Below are positions 46,199-58,140 of a DNA stretch of 64,000 nucleotides, one piece after another. How positions within the stretch are numbered: the stretch's first letter is position 1; the number at the start of each line of letters is the position of its first letter. The DNA is from Coccinella septempunctata (taxonomy: Eukaryota; Arthropoda; Insecta; Coleoptera; Coccinellidae). A program made the translations under genes and the position numbers. The notes beneath the pieces were generated by a model. It saw only the letters and a program-made list of their open reading frames with translations, was not told where the DNA came from and made no database searches. The stretch is from assembly GCF_907165205.1 (NCBI RefSeq), contig NC_058192.1:37042001-37106000 (forward strand), read 5' to 3'.

Positions 46199-46430
46199 AT
46201 GGATCACGCCTTCATAGTAAGGCAGGTAAATAATAAACAAATTAATTCAGATGCATAACATACGCAGATAATTAAATCAACGAATGTTACGTTCTAAATC
46301 GTACTAACAAACTACCATCGCTCGAAGTATTATTAAAAATTGAAATTTCTAATAATAATAATAATTTCGTCGACAAAGAGAATAGATGCTGACCATGGTT
46401 TCGGTCTTATTTGACCTCGTCAGAGCAGCA
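46199..46430 (-). repeat. Hammerhead-bearing repeat, copy 1
   Basis: It shares AATTCAGATGCATAACAT, AATCAACGAATGTTACG and TTTCGTCGACAAAGAG with 46851-47035 and, more distantly, with the palindrome at 61581-61848. The ribozyme lies at its right end on the minus strand. Confidence 0.8.
46380..46430 (-). ncRNA. Hammerhead ribozyme, minimal helix III type
   Basis: On the minus strand from 46429: a helix I strand GCTGCT, then CTGACGA (46423-46417), helix II GGTC-AAATAA-GACC, GAAA (46402-46399), a one-pair helix III with loop CATG, and GTC with predicted cleavage after 46391. The bases after it (AGCA) pair with the helix I strand over four positions. Every conserved core base of CUGANGA...GAAA...UH is present. 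Short helix III forms of this kind are known from Penelope-like and retrozyme-type repeats. Confidence 0.75.
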
Positions 46431-46587
46431 AAACTCATTCGTCAACGAAATGCTATGAATTGCCGGCTTCTTTATTCCATGTCAGTAGCGGGTATGATGT
46501 ATAAATACATCGTACCGACATCTGACAGAAAAACGGGAACCAACCGAATTCAGTTTCCTAACTCTTAGAGCGAAGATAGCAGTAGCT

Positions 46588-46723
46588 GTATTCGGGTTCG
46601 GCTTTTGGACGGTCCGAGGATGGTTCTAGAACTGCGCAGAGGATTTTATACTAGGGCGCAACAGTTTTGCGCAGTCCTAGAACAATTCTCGGACCGTCCA
46701 AAAGCCGAACCCGAATACGACTA
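46588..46723. repeat. Palindromic MITE between two hammerhead repeats
   Basis: Arms beginning GTATTCGGGTTCGGCTTTTG, about 50 bp each with few mismatches, enclose a short centre. TA on both sides is a possible target duplication, as for Tc1/mariner-type MITEs, but the exact ends are uncertain. Confidence 0.7.
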
Positions 46724-46850
46724 GAGTGAATCCATATTCTTTAATCCCATATTGCAGATATCGTATATTACCATAATTAAGCAAGGGAAAAAGCGAGGAA
46801 AGGTTCGGATCATGGCAGTAACCGATCTGCCGCGGACATGGAAAGTAAGA

Positions 46851-47035
46851 AATGGATCACGCCTTCATAGTAAGGCAGGTAAATTATAAACAAATTAATT
46901 CAGATGCATAACATCCGCAGATAATTAAATCAACGAATGTTACGATCTAAATCGAACTAACAAACTACCGCTCGAAGTATTACCAGAAATTTCATTTCGT
47001 CGACAAAGAGTAGATGCTGGCCATCTGAATTAATT
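46851..47035 (-). repeat. Hammerhead-family repeat, copy 2, without the ribozyme core
   Basis: It matches copy 1 from AAATGGATCACGCCTTCATA to TAGATGCTG. It stops about seven bases beyond the position of the copy 1 cleavage site and is followed by an inverted stretch of its own start (ATCTGAATTAATTTGTTTAT). Confidence 0.75.
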
Positions 47036-47720
47036 TGTTTATTCTCATATGAGTTCGCGAAAATTTCAGCCATCTCATTAGGGTTATCTACAATGACCTT
47101 CAAGCATATTAATGGGTTAGAGCTGAATTTACCTAATATCGACCTTACTTTCTTCCACATTCTCGAAGCAGGTTCATCAGTAGTTATCGATGAGGTGTAT
47201 TCTCTCCAACCCTTTCGTGTCATCTCCAGAATTTTTCTCCTAACTTCTGCTCTGGCTTTTTTGAAAGTTATCATATTCTCTGTGCTTGGCTATTTTTTGA
47301 AACGATTGAAAGCGAACTTTCTCCTGATAAGTTCCTTCAGCATTCCACCACAGTACTGTACGTCTCGATTGAGTGCCGCCGCTCGTTTTTGGGATGCTCT
47401 GCTCCGCTGCATTGAGTATAGTGTGAGTGATGGACATGACATCTGCTGTATCGGGTGCGATTATTAATTCCCCAAACTTTTCCCAGCTTGCTTTACTGAT
47501 AATCCAGCGTTTCAAGACATTTCTAATTGTTTGATCCTTATTGAAATTTATTATTTATTATTATGAAATGATCACTATCATGAAGGTCGTCGTCTGTCAG
47601 CCACGTCAAATCGGCCAGTAGGCTGCTCGATGCTATGATGAGATCTATCACTGAGGGACCATGAGTAGTGGCATTCAAATGCATTGACGATCCGATATTC
47701 AAGAGGGATACGTTAATAGA
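46957..47720 (-). pseudogene. LINE endonuclease end and linker
   Basis: Minus-strand frames give GPSVIDLIIASSSLLADLTW and DDDLHDSDHFI (the endonuclease SDH box). Then come a WWNAEG linker motif and RKGWREYTSSITTDEPASRMWK, which in Jockey-group elements lies between endonuclease and RT. Frames change at least twice. Confidence 0.72.
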
Positions 47721-48455
47721 GCCTTTTCTGTGAAACCGGTCCTGAAATCGTTAAACGCCCTCTTCTATTATTTACTGAACTCCATATGCTGAACGTAAAT
47801 ATATACCTGTAGTGTGATATCAGTTTGTTCAAAGATTATGTAACATTGCCTATCGCCGTAAGTGGGTACTGTTACTTATCGCCCCGTTTTAGATGAAATG
47901 TACTACGAAACAACTTTCGATATATTCATTCAGTTTCGAGTCGAGAATGATAGCTTCGGATGGTGAATGCAACGGCCTTCACGTATTAGTGAGAAACGAA
48001 TGGTTTTGGCCTCTTATTCATTCAAGAAAGGATCCTTCTCGAACGTTGAACTGTGTTCGAATTGAAGGATATTTCCTGGTTTCAGTTGTGCACTGATGAG
48101 AAAGCAATACTCCACAACCAAGATTGATATGTTGAGTCCATTTCCCGCCATTTTATTGTATTCAGATTTCCGTATACTATTTTCTGAATGACCAATATTT
48201 ATCGTTGTAATTCCTGAAATATCAATATTTTCAGGGCAGTACTCAGAATATCATGATTTTTCATTCAAGCCCCAAAATCTATATTTTTTACATCCATTAC
48301 AGAAATTTCGTTATAGCCCTGAAAAACTACATAATTTATTCTAAGGAATTCAATTTTCACTTTGCATGGCACACTTGTCACAAGGCAATAGGAACCGGAC
48401 TAATTCATATTTGATGTCATTTTTTCGAAATGCGGTTCTGTTTTTATTCCTTTGG
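47721..48455. other. No gene seen
   Basis: AT-rich; no recognisable protein or inverted repeat. Confidence 0.5.
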
Positions 48456-48890
48456 TGATATTATTCATTGTCTGTGGTCAAGAACATTCGAACAATCCGC
48501 GTGGTCCAAAGTATAACCTCCTTCTGTGCTTGACTGATCAACTGCTGATCCAATTCAAGGAGTCTTACGTTTTCTGTCAGGTGTTCTTCAACCAGTCCAT
48601 TTGAGGAGATAATCAAAGGCAGAATTGAGATCGATCTCAGGTGGTAAATTTCCTTCATTTCGAAAGCCAGGTCATGGTATTTCAGCAACTTTTCAGAATA
48701 GGCTCTACCGATGTTATCATCCGCTGGCACTTTATTTCGATGATGGTTACCTTGCGGTTGGCTTTGTCAATTACAGCAATATCAGGCCTATTGTGTGATA
48801 TCATTCTGTCGGTCATGATAGGAGTGTCCCAGTATATTTTAAAATTGGAGTTTTCCATAACAGGCTTTGGCAGGTATTCGGTAATTTTTT
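48456..48890 (-). pseudogene. LINE fragment with a restriction-like endonuclease
   Basis: From about 48890 the minus strand encodes LPKPVMENSNFKIYWDTPI, then SHNRPDIAVIDKANRKVTII and EIKCPADDNIGRAYSEKLLK. RPD...EIK is the PD-(D/E)XK signature of the endonuclease that follows RT in R2/R4/CRE-like non-LTR elements. The tail ends at a stop near 48461 with RIVRMFLTTDNE. The RT itself is not in this fragment. A second tail of the same family lies at 35618-35850. Confidence 0.75.
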
Positions 48891-50254
48891 ATATATTCAA
48901 TATTCTTCATTCACACTCCTAAGAGTAAATTATGAATTTCATTGGGCGCAAATTATTGTTGATGGGTGAATCAACTTTCAAATTTCCGCATGATGACATT
49001 GTGGATTGTTATTTTTTTTATTGTCCACATTTTACTTTACACTTTATTCAAAGAATAATTTTCTACTATTTACTATTCTGTATAGACCAGAGCTGGTTCT
49101 TTAAGAAATTACTGAGATTAGTGTATTTGACTAAAAAAACAGCCCAAATCTGGCCTGTCCCCTGGACTACTATACAAAAGTATTTTTAAACCGATTAAAC
49201 ATCAATTATTGTTGAAACATTTATATTTCTCACATTCCCAAAACCATAGAGTTCCATTTTTATCTTTATATATTGCATATATCTCACGAAATTTCACAAT
49301 ATTTTCCATAATCAGATCCCCCGGTCAACTCTAATTTTACAGAATCGGAACTTGTTAATTGGATTGAGAAGTAATTACAGTAATGGAAGAAAATTCCTCC
49401 TGCTATATTGTTTCATATTGTGTAATTGAATGTTTAAAAAATAATGAACTCTCCTTTAATTTGAGGAGAAAACACGATTATATGCGTTTTTAACTTCAAC
49501 GTATGGGACAACTTAGTTGTCCCATACACATATCTGGTTTTCCAATGGAAATATTACAACCAACAATCTTAAAGAAGGTACTAAATGAACCAAATTCAAT
49601 AAAATATCAGTAGCAGCAGTTTTATTGATACGGCACACCGGACAATAAAAACGTTATCAACATTCTTAATAATCAACAACCTTACAAAATATTAATTTCA
49701 AAGCGAAGGTCTCAAGTCTTAAGACAGGATGTCAACTGTTGGAATTAGGGTGTAAAGCATTAAAATGTTCACATTTCCCAAGTAAAAATCTTATCACATC
49801 GTTTTTATGGAAGGGACAACAGAAATTTCCTACGGATAACCACTTCTGCTGTCCAAGTGACTGATTGTCCGAAGACTTATCTAAAACTTCAAGCCGTATA
49901 ATAAATATTAATAATTTTTTGTGTTTTATAACCCTTACGGTAAAATAGAAAAAATGATTTTAAATGGAAATTATAATTAAATTTATGATTTCGAATAGAT
50001 GAATTGGAGAGAAAATTCAACAATAGAAAAAAATACCTTTGGGCATATCTAATACTTGCCGCAATATGTTATTATATAGGGCGAGTAGTTGTACAACTTA
50101 CAAAAAATGTCCATGGTTCTCTTCCTCACTTAAGTCTTCTCGAAGTCCTCTCAAAGCTAAAGAATTATTTGCTAGGGTAAGCTATGAAAGTATGAAATGA
50201 CTCTTCTTTACGAATTTCATCTTCAATTTCCTTATCAATTGTATCATTTTTTTT
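48891..50254. other. No gene seen
   Basis: AT-rich DNA with no recognisable protein. A small inverted motif around GGGACAACTTAGTTGTCCCA (near 49505) is the only local structure noted. Confidence 0.5.
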
Positions 50255-50939
50255 CCAACGTTAATACACAGCACATACTTCCACATGTCCACTCGAAAAA
50301 TTGGGTTGTTTAATTCTTCCTGATAAATGTCCCCAATCCCGAATGCCTGTACACCATAAATTTTTCCTTTGGCAAGAAAATAACCAGCGGGGTTGACAAT
50401 AGGCAGCGTCTAGTATTTTAGAATAACAGCCAAAACCGATGAACTGATCCATATGTAAAAGTTGAAAGTAGTATGATTTCGAAAAACTCCTGTTGTTTTG
50501 GTTGGCGTCTTTTGGAAAAGGACCGGAAGGCTGCAGAGGCCCCATATCAAGAATTTGACGTTTTTCATCCGCACTCAATATTTTGTTCTTGAAGTTTCCC
50601 AAGTCATTCGCATTTTCGAAAAATGATGATGTAGACAACACCCCCTCTTTCACCTGTGGCATGAAGACATCGTCATCGGCGGCGGTATTTTCATCGGCAA
50701 AAACTTCCAAATTTTCTTCAGCAGGCTCCTTATTCTCAAAGAGCGCTGCACCGCTCACATTATCTCTATCTGGGTCACTATCAATATAAATAGAAATATT
50801 TGGGTCATTGCTTCTTGTACTTGTAGAAGGCTGAATAAAAAATTTGTCGATTTTGGGTAATTTTTGTTTACTATCTTCTCTTTCCTGGCGTTGTTTCCGC
50901 TTGACCGCACCACTTGGTTTCTTTTTTTTTTATCCATAA
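50255..50939 (-). pseudogene. hAT-type transposase N-terminus with TTF zinc-finger domain
   Basis: ATG at 50939 opens a Lys-rich start. A run of ten As puts the next 60 residues one base out of frame. The frame from about 50790 then reads SADEKRQILDMGPLQPSGPF and a TTF-type (ZMYM1-like) DNA-binding domain with SFSKSYYFQLLH, LDAAYCQPRWLFSCQ and GIRDWGHLSGRIKQ. This domain precedes the hAT catalytic core in many arthropod elements. The usual second Cys of the CxxC pair is Arg (YCQPRW). The core domain is absent downstream, so this is a 5' fragment. Confidence 0.72.
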
Positions 50940-51542
50940 TTGCAGTTCCCTAACACAATCTTAGAGCAGCAAAAATATTTACGCTTTGCCTGACAGTAAC
51001 CTGGTTAACCAAATTTTATGAAATATAATATATTGTATATCAATAATTTTGAGCTTATATAGATGTGGAAGTACTGAAAAACTGATGTAGGTAATAAAAA
51101 TATGAAGGGTAAAAATTCCAATATAATGACCAAACTTCTGGAAAAAAAAAGAATACAAAAATCATCTCAGTAATTCCAACATTTTAAGCAATCTCTGAAA
51201 TAAGAATAGATATTGAGCTTCATCAAAAATAGTAAATACCTGTTTATAACATGTCTTTTTGTTAGTACATAAATATGGATCCAGCTGCTCACAGTTAAAC
51301 CTACTTTTGAATTCGGAATTAGAAAAGATTTCATCTTTGTACGCATGTAGTCGTTGATACTCGTATCGTAATGCACCTTTTTCATAAACTATTTCAATTA
51401 GCAATTCCATTTTCATAAAATTTAACCGTTTCATTAAAAAAACGTGGTCACTCTGCAGAGGAAACGGTGCGCACTCCACAGACCACAACCGACGCAGGGT
51501 GCACAGAATACTACGTCGCGTAGGCCTCTGCTCTGCTACGTC

Positions 51543-52525
51543 TAAGATGTCTAAAACACTGGTGTGTGCACTAGTCACTTTTTGCAAGCATCAACAATTC
51601 AGAAAATCGGGGATATGGGATCAGTTTCGTGGCGGCGCCACCATGTCATTTGCTTCGTTCTATCCTTGTCATTCCTTGTTCTACCAAAGGAAGTCCAATG
51701 ATACTCTCTCGTTTCATTTTGTTTTGCGTTTTGCGAATGTCGATCAACGAGTTCAAAATATGAACTGGCCCATTTTGTCAGCTGTTAAGGAATATTTGTG
51801 CTTTACAGTTCAATTTTCGTTGTAAAAACGAATCTGTCAATATTTCAACACTATGGAATAAGGGTTCGAAGGAGGATTTACTGTTCTTCTTCAAGATAAT
51901 TTCCGTTTGACAACTTGAATTTGTGAGGGGGTAATTCAATATGATTTTAATAAAACATAGTTGATCGGCCGAATATCCAATATATTCAGTTGACGGAAAG
52001 GGAATTTTCTCTATATATACTCGGGAAGAATATTTGAAGTAACATACTCGAATAGATTGATGTATTTCTGATTTTCAATACATGCTAACAATTCATATTA
52101 CGTATTTCAAATACAGTTTCTTTGAAATATTGCAGTTCCCATAAAACATAGCTATATCGGCTCCGAATGTTCGTTCATCTGATTTGGTTCTCCCCCAAAT
52201 TCCAACAACACCGAATTCTTAGCTATAGCTCTTCATTGTCCATACAGAAAACTGAACTTACTAAACGACTTGTTGAATAAATGAATGTTCTACACCCCTT
52301 TCTCGAAACTAATATATTTTCACACACCAATAATCGCTTTTATGAATACAACATATTTGTACGTCGTAGGAAAGTATTCAAATTATTTTCAAATATCAAA
52401 TGACAATGCTCTGTCAAATTCTAAACAGTGCCACCTACAGTGGGAAAAACGAAATTGATCCCATATCCCCACGAAATTAAAAACAAAATCGAATCAGTGA
52501 ATACACCAGAGTTTTAGACATCTTA
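51543..52525. mobile_element. 983-bp non-autonomous element, 8-bp TSD, copy 2
   Basis: It has the same terminal repeats and interior as 36693-37653 with scattered differences and small indels. The direct repeat GCTACGTC flanks it (51535-51542 and 52526-52533). It lies about 600 bp from the hAT transposase fragment, but nothing shows that the two belong together. Confidence 0.9.
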
Positions 52526-52533
52526 GCTACGTC

Positions 52534-53352
52534 CAATAAGCGGCGTTCTATTTAATTGCAGGCTCTGCTGTGCTGTGCTGGACTACCCTCAATGTGCTTC
52601 TAGCCTCTTTACTTGCTTTGTAGACACAGACGTCGCTATTGTATTTTCAATATTGATTAATAATTAGGTTATCAAATGTTATATTTAATAAATGTTTAGG
52701 GTTCAGTTTCGAAGTAGGTACCTATCTTATTGTAATATGAAAAAATGTGTATATTTGAAGATATTGAAAATGCCTTTTGTCAATAGTACTTGAACGACGT
52801 GTTGTAGTATCGGATACAGAAACGAATTGTTGATTTGCAAGAATTGAAAGACACTGTTTACATGTATCAGAGGCGAAAAAGAGGGGAAAAAGAAAAATTT
52901 GTTGAATTTTAAGATCGTTTCTGATCGTGTTATTCACAGGTGATTCTGTTTCAAGGATTTTAATTATTCTTTATGAAAAAATTAATTTCATTACTTTCGT
53001 TAGTTATTTCTGATGGTGCTTACCAATACAAATTGGAATTATTTCAAAACGTGTTATTATATATAAATTATTTAAAAGACTATCTCGTGATTGAGGACAA
53101 GTCACAATTTGAAACTAATAAAAAATGTTCCATCTCCATACAAAGGAGATTTTCACATTAACTCCGAAAATGCAGGCAAAACGATAACTAAAAAATAAAC
53201 TCTGTTCTTGAGTTATGACCTGTCGTCGTTCCTGTAACACCATTTTCATCATTTATCAAGGACATGATTACTTCTATGAATTATGAAGAATATTTAAGCT
53301 TTAGTTATGATTCATTTCATGTTCGTAAGTCAATATTATTTTTTACTTACAG
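52534..53352 (+). other. Probable intron upstream of the RRM exon
   Basis: No gene seen. The 3' end is a pyrimidine-rich stretch ending TTTTTTACTTACAG at 53352, a good splice acceptor. Confidence 0.5.
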
Positions 53353-53523
53353 TGCAACTCCAAAAATAATCATCTCCAATTTGGCATTACACGTGAGATT
53401 TGAGGACATCGAACACCTTTTATCAAATCATGGTCGTGTTGTTAGTTGCGACAAACTCACATCTAAGGATCCAAACACCCAGACAGTGCAAGTGATCTAC
53501 GAAACAATTGAGCAGTCACAAGC
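53353..53523 (+). CDS. Imp: Internal exon encoding an RRM, Imp/IGF2BP-like
   Basis: A 171-bp exon bounded by a strong acceptor (poly-T...ACTTACAG) and a consensus donor (GTAAGTCG). The phase is one base in and two bases out. It encodes ATPKIIISNLALHVRFEDIE, then a loop with VVSCDKLTSKDPNTQTVQV and ends YETIEQSQA. The RNP2-like IIISNL and RNP1-like TVQVIYE, together with the HVRWEDL-type helix, match my memory of the second RRM of insect IGF-II mRNA-binding protein, which binds and localises mRNAs. Adjacent exons were not found in the window, so neighbouring introns must be long and filled with repeats. The identification rests on motif recall, and another two-RRM protein remains possible. Confidence 0.62.
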
Positions 53524-54324
53524 GTAAGTCGAAAATTGTATATTACGGTTTCCGTGTTCGGAATCTGTCGTTTAGGTACTGACTCCTACACTGGTCTTCG
53601 ATGGATATCTATCCTGTCGAAGTAAGCTATACAAACATCATGAAATCAAACATGGATATATCGATACGAGTATGGATACATCGATGTATGAAAATATTCG
53701 ATATGAGCATCGCTCAGAAAACTTCGGCGTATCCTAACAGAAATCTTTCTTTCTGTAAATTTCAAGGTTTCAAAGTTTTCGAATCTTTTGTCGTTCAAAT
53801 ATTAAAACTGAAAAGTGACTTTACTATTCTCCGTAATGTTTGCCCGTTTTCACCAACGATCCCTAAATTTTAAGGAATACCTAAGCCCATTTAAGTGACA
53901 ATTTCGTTTTCACCAATGTTTAGGGAACTCTTAAATGCTATGGGACACACTAAAATATAAATGCACGAAAGTCGATCTCCTACCAAATCCCTTATTAAGT
54001 GACAGCGGATTTTGACACATCTGCGATATGCGAAATAAATTTTTTTTTGAGAAATGGATAAGTGTTAGTAGTGAATTTGTGGAAAGTATCGCTACTTTGA
54101 AAACCCCAATCATCAAATTTTGAAGGGTTGATTTGGGATTTGTGTATTCTCACATAAATCGCCTAATAAGAACGTCTGTTTATTGAGATTAAAGAATATG
54201 TCTTGTAAATATGTCAACCATTCCAATTCGGCATCATTCGGATAGCTTCGGAAAACACGATTCTTTCAACCAATCGTTGCATGTGGTTTATTGTATATTG
54301 GTTTTGATCAAAATATAAACATAT
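53524..54324. other. No gene seen (probable intron)
   Basis: The segment begins with the donor GTAAGT. It contains two similar strings (CGTTTTCACCAACGATCCCTA near 53850 and CGTTTTCACCAATG near 53908), likely ends of a small repeat, but no ORF of note. Confidence 0.45.
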
Positions 54325-55565
54325 ATACTCCATTCACTTTTATTTTAGCACTCGGTTGGCCATGGAAATTTGACACATTTCACTCTATATAGTACGAAAA
54401 TGTGGGGTTATGAAGCTTGTCAAAACATTTTTGGGTTTTAAATCAACGCTATGTTGCCCGTTCTACGTAAAAGTTTCTGTTATTACGTATTTTACCACAA
54501 TGTCGAATCTCTTCGGAAAATAAGTGATGAACTTAATTGAAGTTTATAAAAACTGATTGAAGGCATACCAAATCCAGTTATTTGCATGGAAAATACAAGA
54601 GATCAGTATAATATCATAATATGCACTAGCTTGAGGAGAGTTAATGTTCGTTATCTTCTTTGGCTAAAGTTTGATTACGTTACATCAGTTGTAGATTTCA
54701 AAAATATTAACCCAAAGATGAAATGCATATGATGCAGTGGTTGGGAATGGGTATCTCCCGAAGGAATTAACAGATAATTACAAGAATGTTATTAAATTCT
54801 TCAACAAAAATCATCTTGCATCAATAAAAGTAAAAGGAATTAATGGAAGTTTCAAGTAAAGATGAACTTCACCTTTGAACAAAAATTTCACATGAATAGG
54901 TAAACAATTAACAGGACAACTGGCGCGTATTTGTGGCTGTTCATCTTTATAAATTGATATGATAATAATAATTAGGTATTTATTGGTACCTTGAGACATT
55001 TATAATGTATAGGAGAAGTCAAATGAAAAATAGAAAAATCAATTTTCGGAACTTATTCTACGATGACATTCATCGAAAATCCTGTAGTAAAACTATTCGC
55101 ATTAATTCACTCAAACATAAAATTCTCAAGTGCCACCACTTTCTTGGGTCTCCCAATAGAAGAAAATTCTTTGCCATCCTCTTCATTCACAATATTTCTG
55201 ATTGTGGAAATATTCAGCTGAAATATAAGTCGTTCAGATTAAGATGGAATATCACCTATATAAATTCTCTTACATTGAATATGTTCGCTACCGTCTGACG
55301 TATTGTGGATTTTAGAATATCAGGGTATAAACTATTTGAATGAGCGGACCTGAATTCTAAATAGCACTTCCTGAAACCCTATCTCATTTTTGATTTTTCA
55401 ATCACTTTCGGCATTTTCGTAATAAAAATTGATATTTGTTGTGGCAACAGCGTTATGACATTAACGACATGAGTGCCAACCTTACTCCGTTCTAGTTACA
55501 AAAACTTGAGAAAATTATTTCCATGGCCAACCGACTGCTAAAATAAATGTGAATTGAGTATACCT
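54325..55565. repeat. Inverted-repeat-bounded element, about 1.24 kb
   Basis: Roughly 47-bp repeats in opposite orientation (54325-54372 and 55518-55565) share TCGGTTGGCCATGGAAAT and TTTATTTTAGCA. TA lies outside each end and may be the target duplication. There is no coding region inside. Confidence 0.55.
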
Positions 55566-56646
55566 ATCTTATTTCGAGGACGTTTTCTCTCTCACTATGC
55601 TCACTATTTTGTTGTGTAATATCTTTGGTATTGGGAATTCCAAACAAGCGATACGCCACCTGGTGTCAATTTTTGTAAATAAAAAGTTAATGCACTTTTG
55701 TTTGTTTACATCGAGAAACGGAGAATATTTTGGGGTTTCAATGAGATCTTTCATAAAAGATATATCTCAATCTGTTTCAAATATCTTTATATCTCGTGAT
55801 AATGGGGAAAGCTTAGTGAAGTTTTCATAATTTGTATCCTTTGAGCAAATCTTCGATTACGAATTTCTTGTGAAGATGTCAATTTTTACTATTTTCCACG
55901 ATGAAATGAACTTTAAGTCAATGTTTAAGGACATATGTAACTCGTCCTAATAGCATAATGAAGGTTTTGTACATTTCAAATCAGTTACGAAGAAAAGGAG
56001 GTGAATTAAATAACCTGGATATATAACCTCAAAATGAAAGGATTTACACAAAAAACAAATCTCTTTCCCTCGGACAGGACTTTTTTCACCTAGTAAGTGG
56101 ATACACATATGAATTTCGATAACATTCACACAAAATTCATTCAGAAAATCATTTCTGATTCCCAGTTCAACAATAAGTTTTCTTAGCATCAATGTTGCAA
56201 TGTTAGCCATTGTATATAATGGAGAAGGCAAGATATCATAGTTGTGGCTACCATAAATCAATTTCCTTCTTTATGATCATGTAAATAGCCAAGAAGTTCG
56301 GATTCAAAAAATATTGCTCTTATTATATTTATAGCTGATTCAGAACGTACTCGGAATTTTTTTTATAAATATAATTACTTCATGACATTTATTGACCTAA
56401 AATTGATAATAATTAACACACTTGAATCCAGTTTCGACAACCAATCTTCAAAAATGAGAGAAAACAACTATCAACTGAGAAAAAAGGACTTATTGGACGA
56501 AAATCTCAAAATCCCCTTCAAAAATGACAATTACGTCATTAACTTTTTATTTCGAACTGTCAACAACATGTCGCTGCAATCTACATTTGAATTCCCAATA
56601 ATGTTTGAAAGAACTGGTAACCATTGAATTGGTGAGGATCTAATAG
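55566..56646. other. No gene seen
   Basis: AT-rich sequence without a recognisable protein; short open frames here have no motif support. Confidence 0.5.
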
Positions 56647-57339
56647 TTATAGGTGGAAAGATTCAGCTGTGCATCCAATTTTTTGCTCATGAGCACTATT
56701 AACCCAAACAGGGTAACAATATTCAGCTACTGAAAAATTCAAAGCTAGGACTGCCGTTCGAAGAGTAGCTGCATCAGCACCCCATGAAGTACCAGGTAGT
56801 TTATGAAGGATATTATTCCTAGTTTTGAACTTTACACGCAAATTTTCCAATTGGGCTTTGGAATTTAACGAGGAATCCAGCTTATCTCCTAGATATTTAG
56901 GATTGAAGTTATGTTCCAAAAAAGAATGACCGAATATTACACCCAATTTTCTATATTTTTGATGATTATTCAAATGGAAACACGAAACCTCGGTTTTATT
57001 TGGGTTAGGACGTAAACGCCACTCGAAAAAGTAATTCCTCAAAATTTCTAAATCTGTAGATAGATTATTCTCTATGCTTTTAAAATCAGAATGACGGAAT
57101 GTGAGGGCAATATCATCAGCGTAAATAAATTTCTCAGAAGAAGTCGTAGGGATATCGCACAGATATAAATTGAAAAGAAGAGGTGCTAAAACTGATCCTT
57201 GTGGAAGACCGTTCTTCAAACTTTTGAAATTACTACTGTTATCATCTACAAAAATACAAAACCTTCTATATGACAGCATGTTTTCCAGTAAGCGAACCAT
57301 CTTTCCACACTTCAGATGAGTATAAAGTTTGAAAATCAA
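56647..57339 (-). pseudogene. LINE reverse transcriptase fragment
   Basis: A 230-codon open frame covers the RT palm and thumb: LKNGLPQGSVLAPLLFNLYL, EKFIYADDIALTFRH (intact YADD), LRPNPNKTEVSCFHL and YLGDKLDSSL. The fingers, endonuclease and C-terminus are missing. The style is Jockey-like as used in many arthropod elements. It is distinct from the LINEs at 11634-15785 and 40448-47720. Confidence 0.82.
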
Positions 57340-57999
57340 ACCGTCCTTCCATACTGAAACTAGAAATCGCTCGAATACCAGAAAAAAGAGCTTGTTCTTA
57401 TAGTTGGGGGGCCGACGATGCTAAATCGGGATTTACTCGAGCGTCGTGGAGACCTAGTGGATTTTGAAAATTAGAACATGGAAAAAAAATTCCAGATTGT
57501 CAGATTTTTGGAGGATATGTTAATTGGAAGCTACTTTTCAAGGGACTGACAATTTGGACGTGGCGGAAGGTCACAGTAGTCCTTTGAAAATGTAAAAAAA
57601 ATCGTTACTTGTACATACTCGAGCGTGTCAGATTTTCATACAGATGGTTAATCTCGGTGTTGTAGACGTGTTGACCCATTAATCTGACACTAATCAGGGG
57701 GGGTTTTCTTAATCTGACACTTTGAAGATGATAAAAATGCTTTTTTTTCCGAATATTCCCCTGCCTGTACCTCTAATCGTTTTTGTATTCATAATGAAAG
57801 TTGTAGATAATAAAATTGTACAACTTTTGTATGAAGCAATTTTACATACTCTTCAACGTTCTCGAGTTAGAGGGCGATAAGGGCGAGGAACTTAGCCACA
57901 CATGCGAAAGGGCAAGGTCAATGTAGAATCCCAGTCTTATCTACATTCATCCAATTGTCAAAATGGCAAGGTATTTCTATGATGACAATTTCGAAATTA
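57340..57999. other. No gene seen
   Basis: Contains the word AATCTGACACT twice near 57690-57720. No ORF of note. The open frame from 57963 runs through the MITE at 58000 and is not a gene. Confidence 0.5.
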
Positions 58000-58140
58000 C
58001 GGCCGGTTTCATAATAAAACCTAAAAATGAGAGTAAAGGAAGCTTTAAGCTTAAAGTGACTTTAAATTTGATTATGAAACCGGACGTAAAAGGAAGTTTC
58101 AAAGTCAAAGAGGCTTTAGGTTTCATTATAAAACCGGCCG
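58000..58140. mobile_element. 141-bp MITE, TTA duplication
   Basis: The ends CGGCCGGTTTCATAATAAAA and their complement are flanked by TTA on both sides (57997-57999 and 58141-58143). TTA duplications point to PIF/Harbinger. Its ends differ from the GGCCCGG family. Confidence 0.85.

Larger units (their letters stand above)
40448..47720 (-). mobile_element. Jockey-type LINE in pieces, nested inside and around others
   Basis: Three collinear minus-strand pieces: 47720-46957 (endonuclease end and linker), 46170-45320 (RT thumb and start of RNase H) and 41053-40448 (rest of RNase H and zinc knuckle, then an A-run). A full-length LINE (41054-45319) sits between the second and third pieces with a 9-bp duplication. 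The hammerhead repeats at 46199-47035 lie between the first and second, where the RT palm is missing. The 3' end is inserted in the Penelope N-terminus. That the first piece belongs to the same copy is an inference. Confidence 0.72.
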
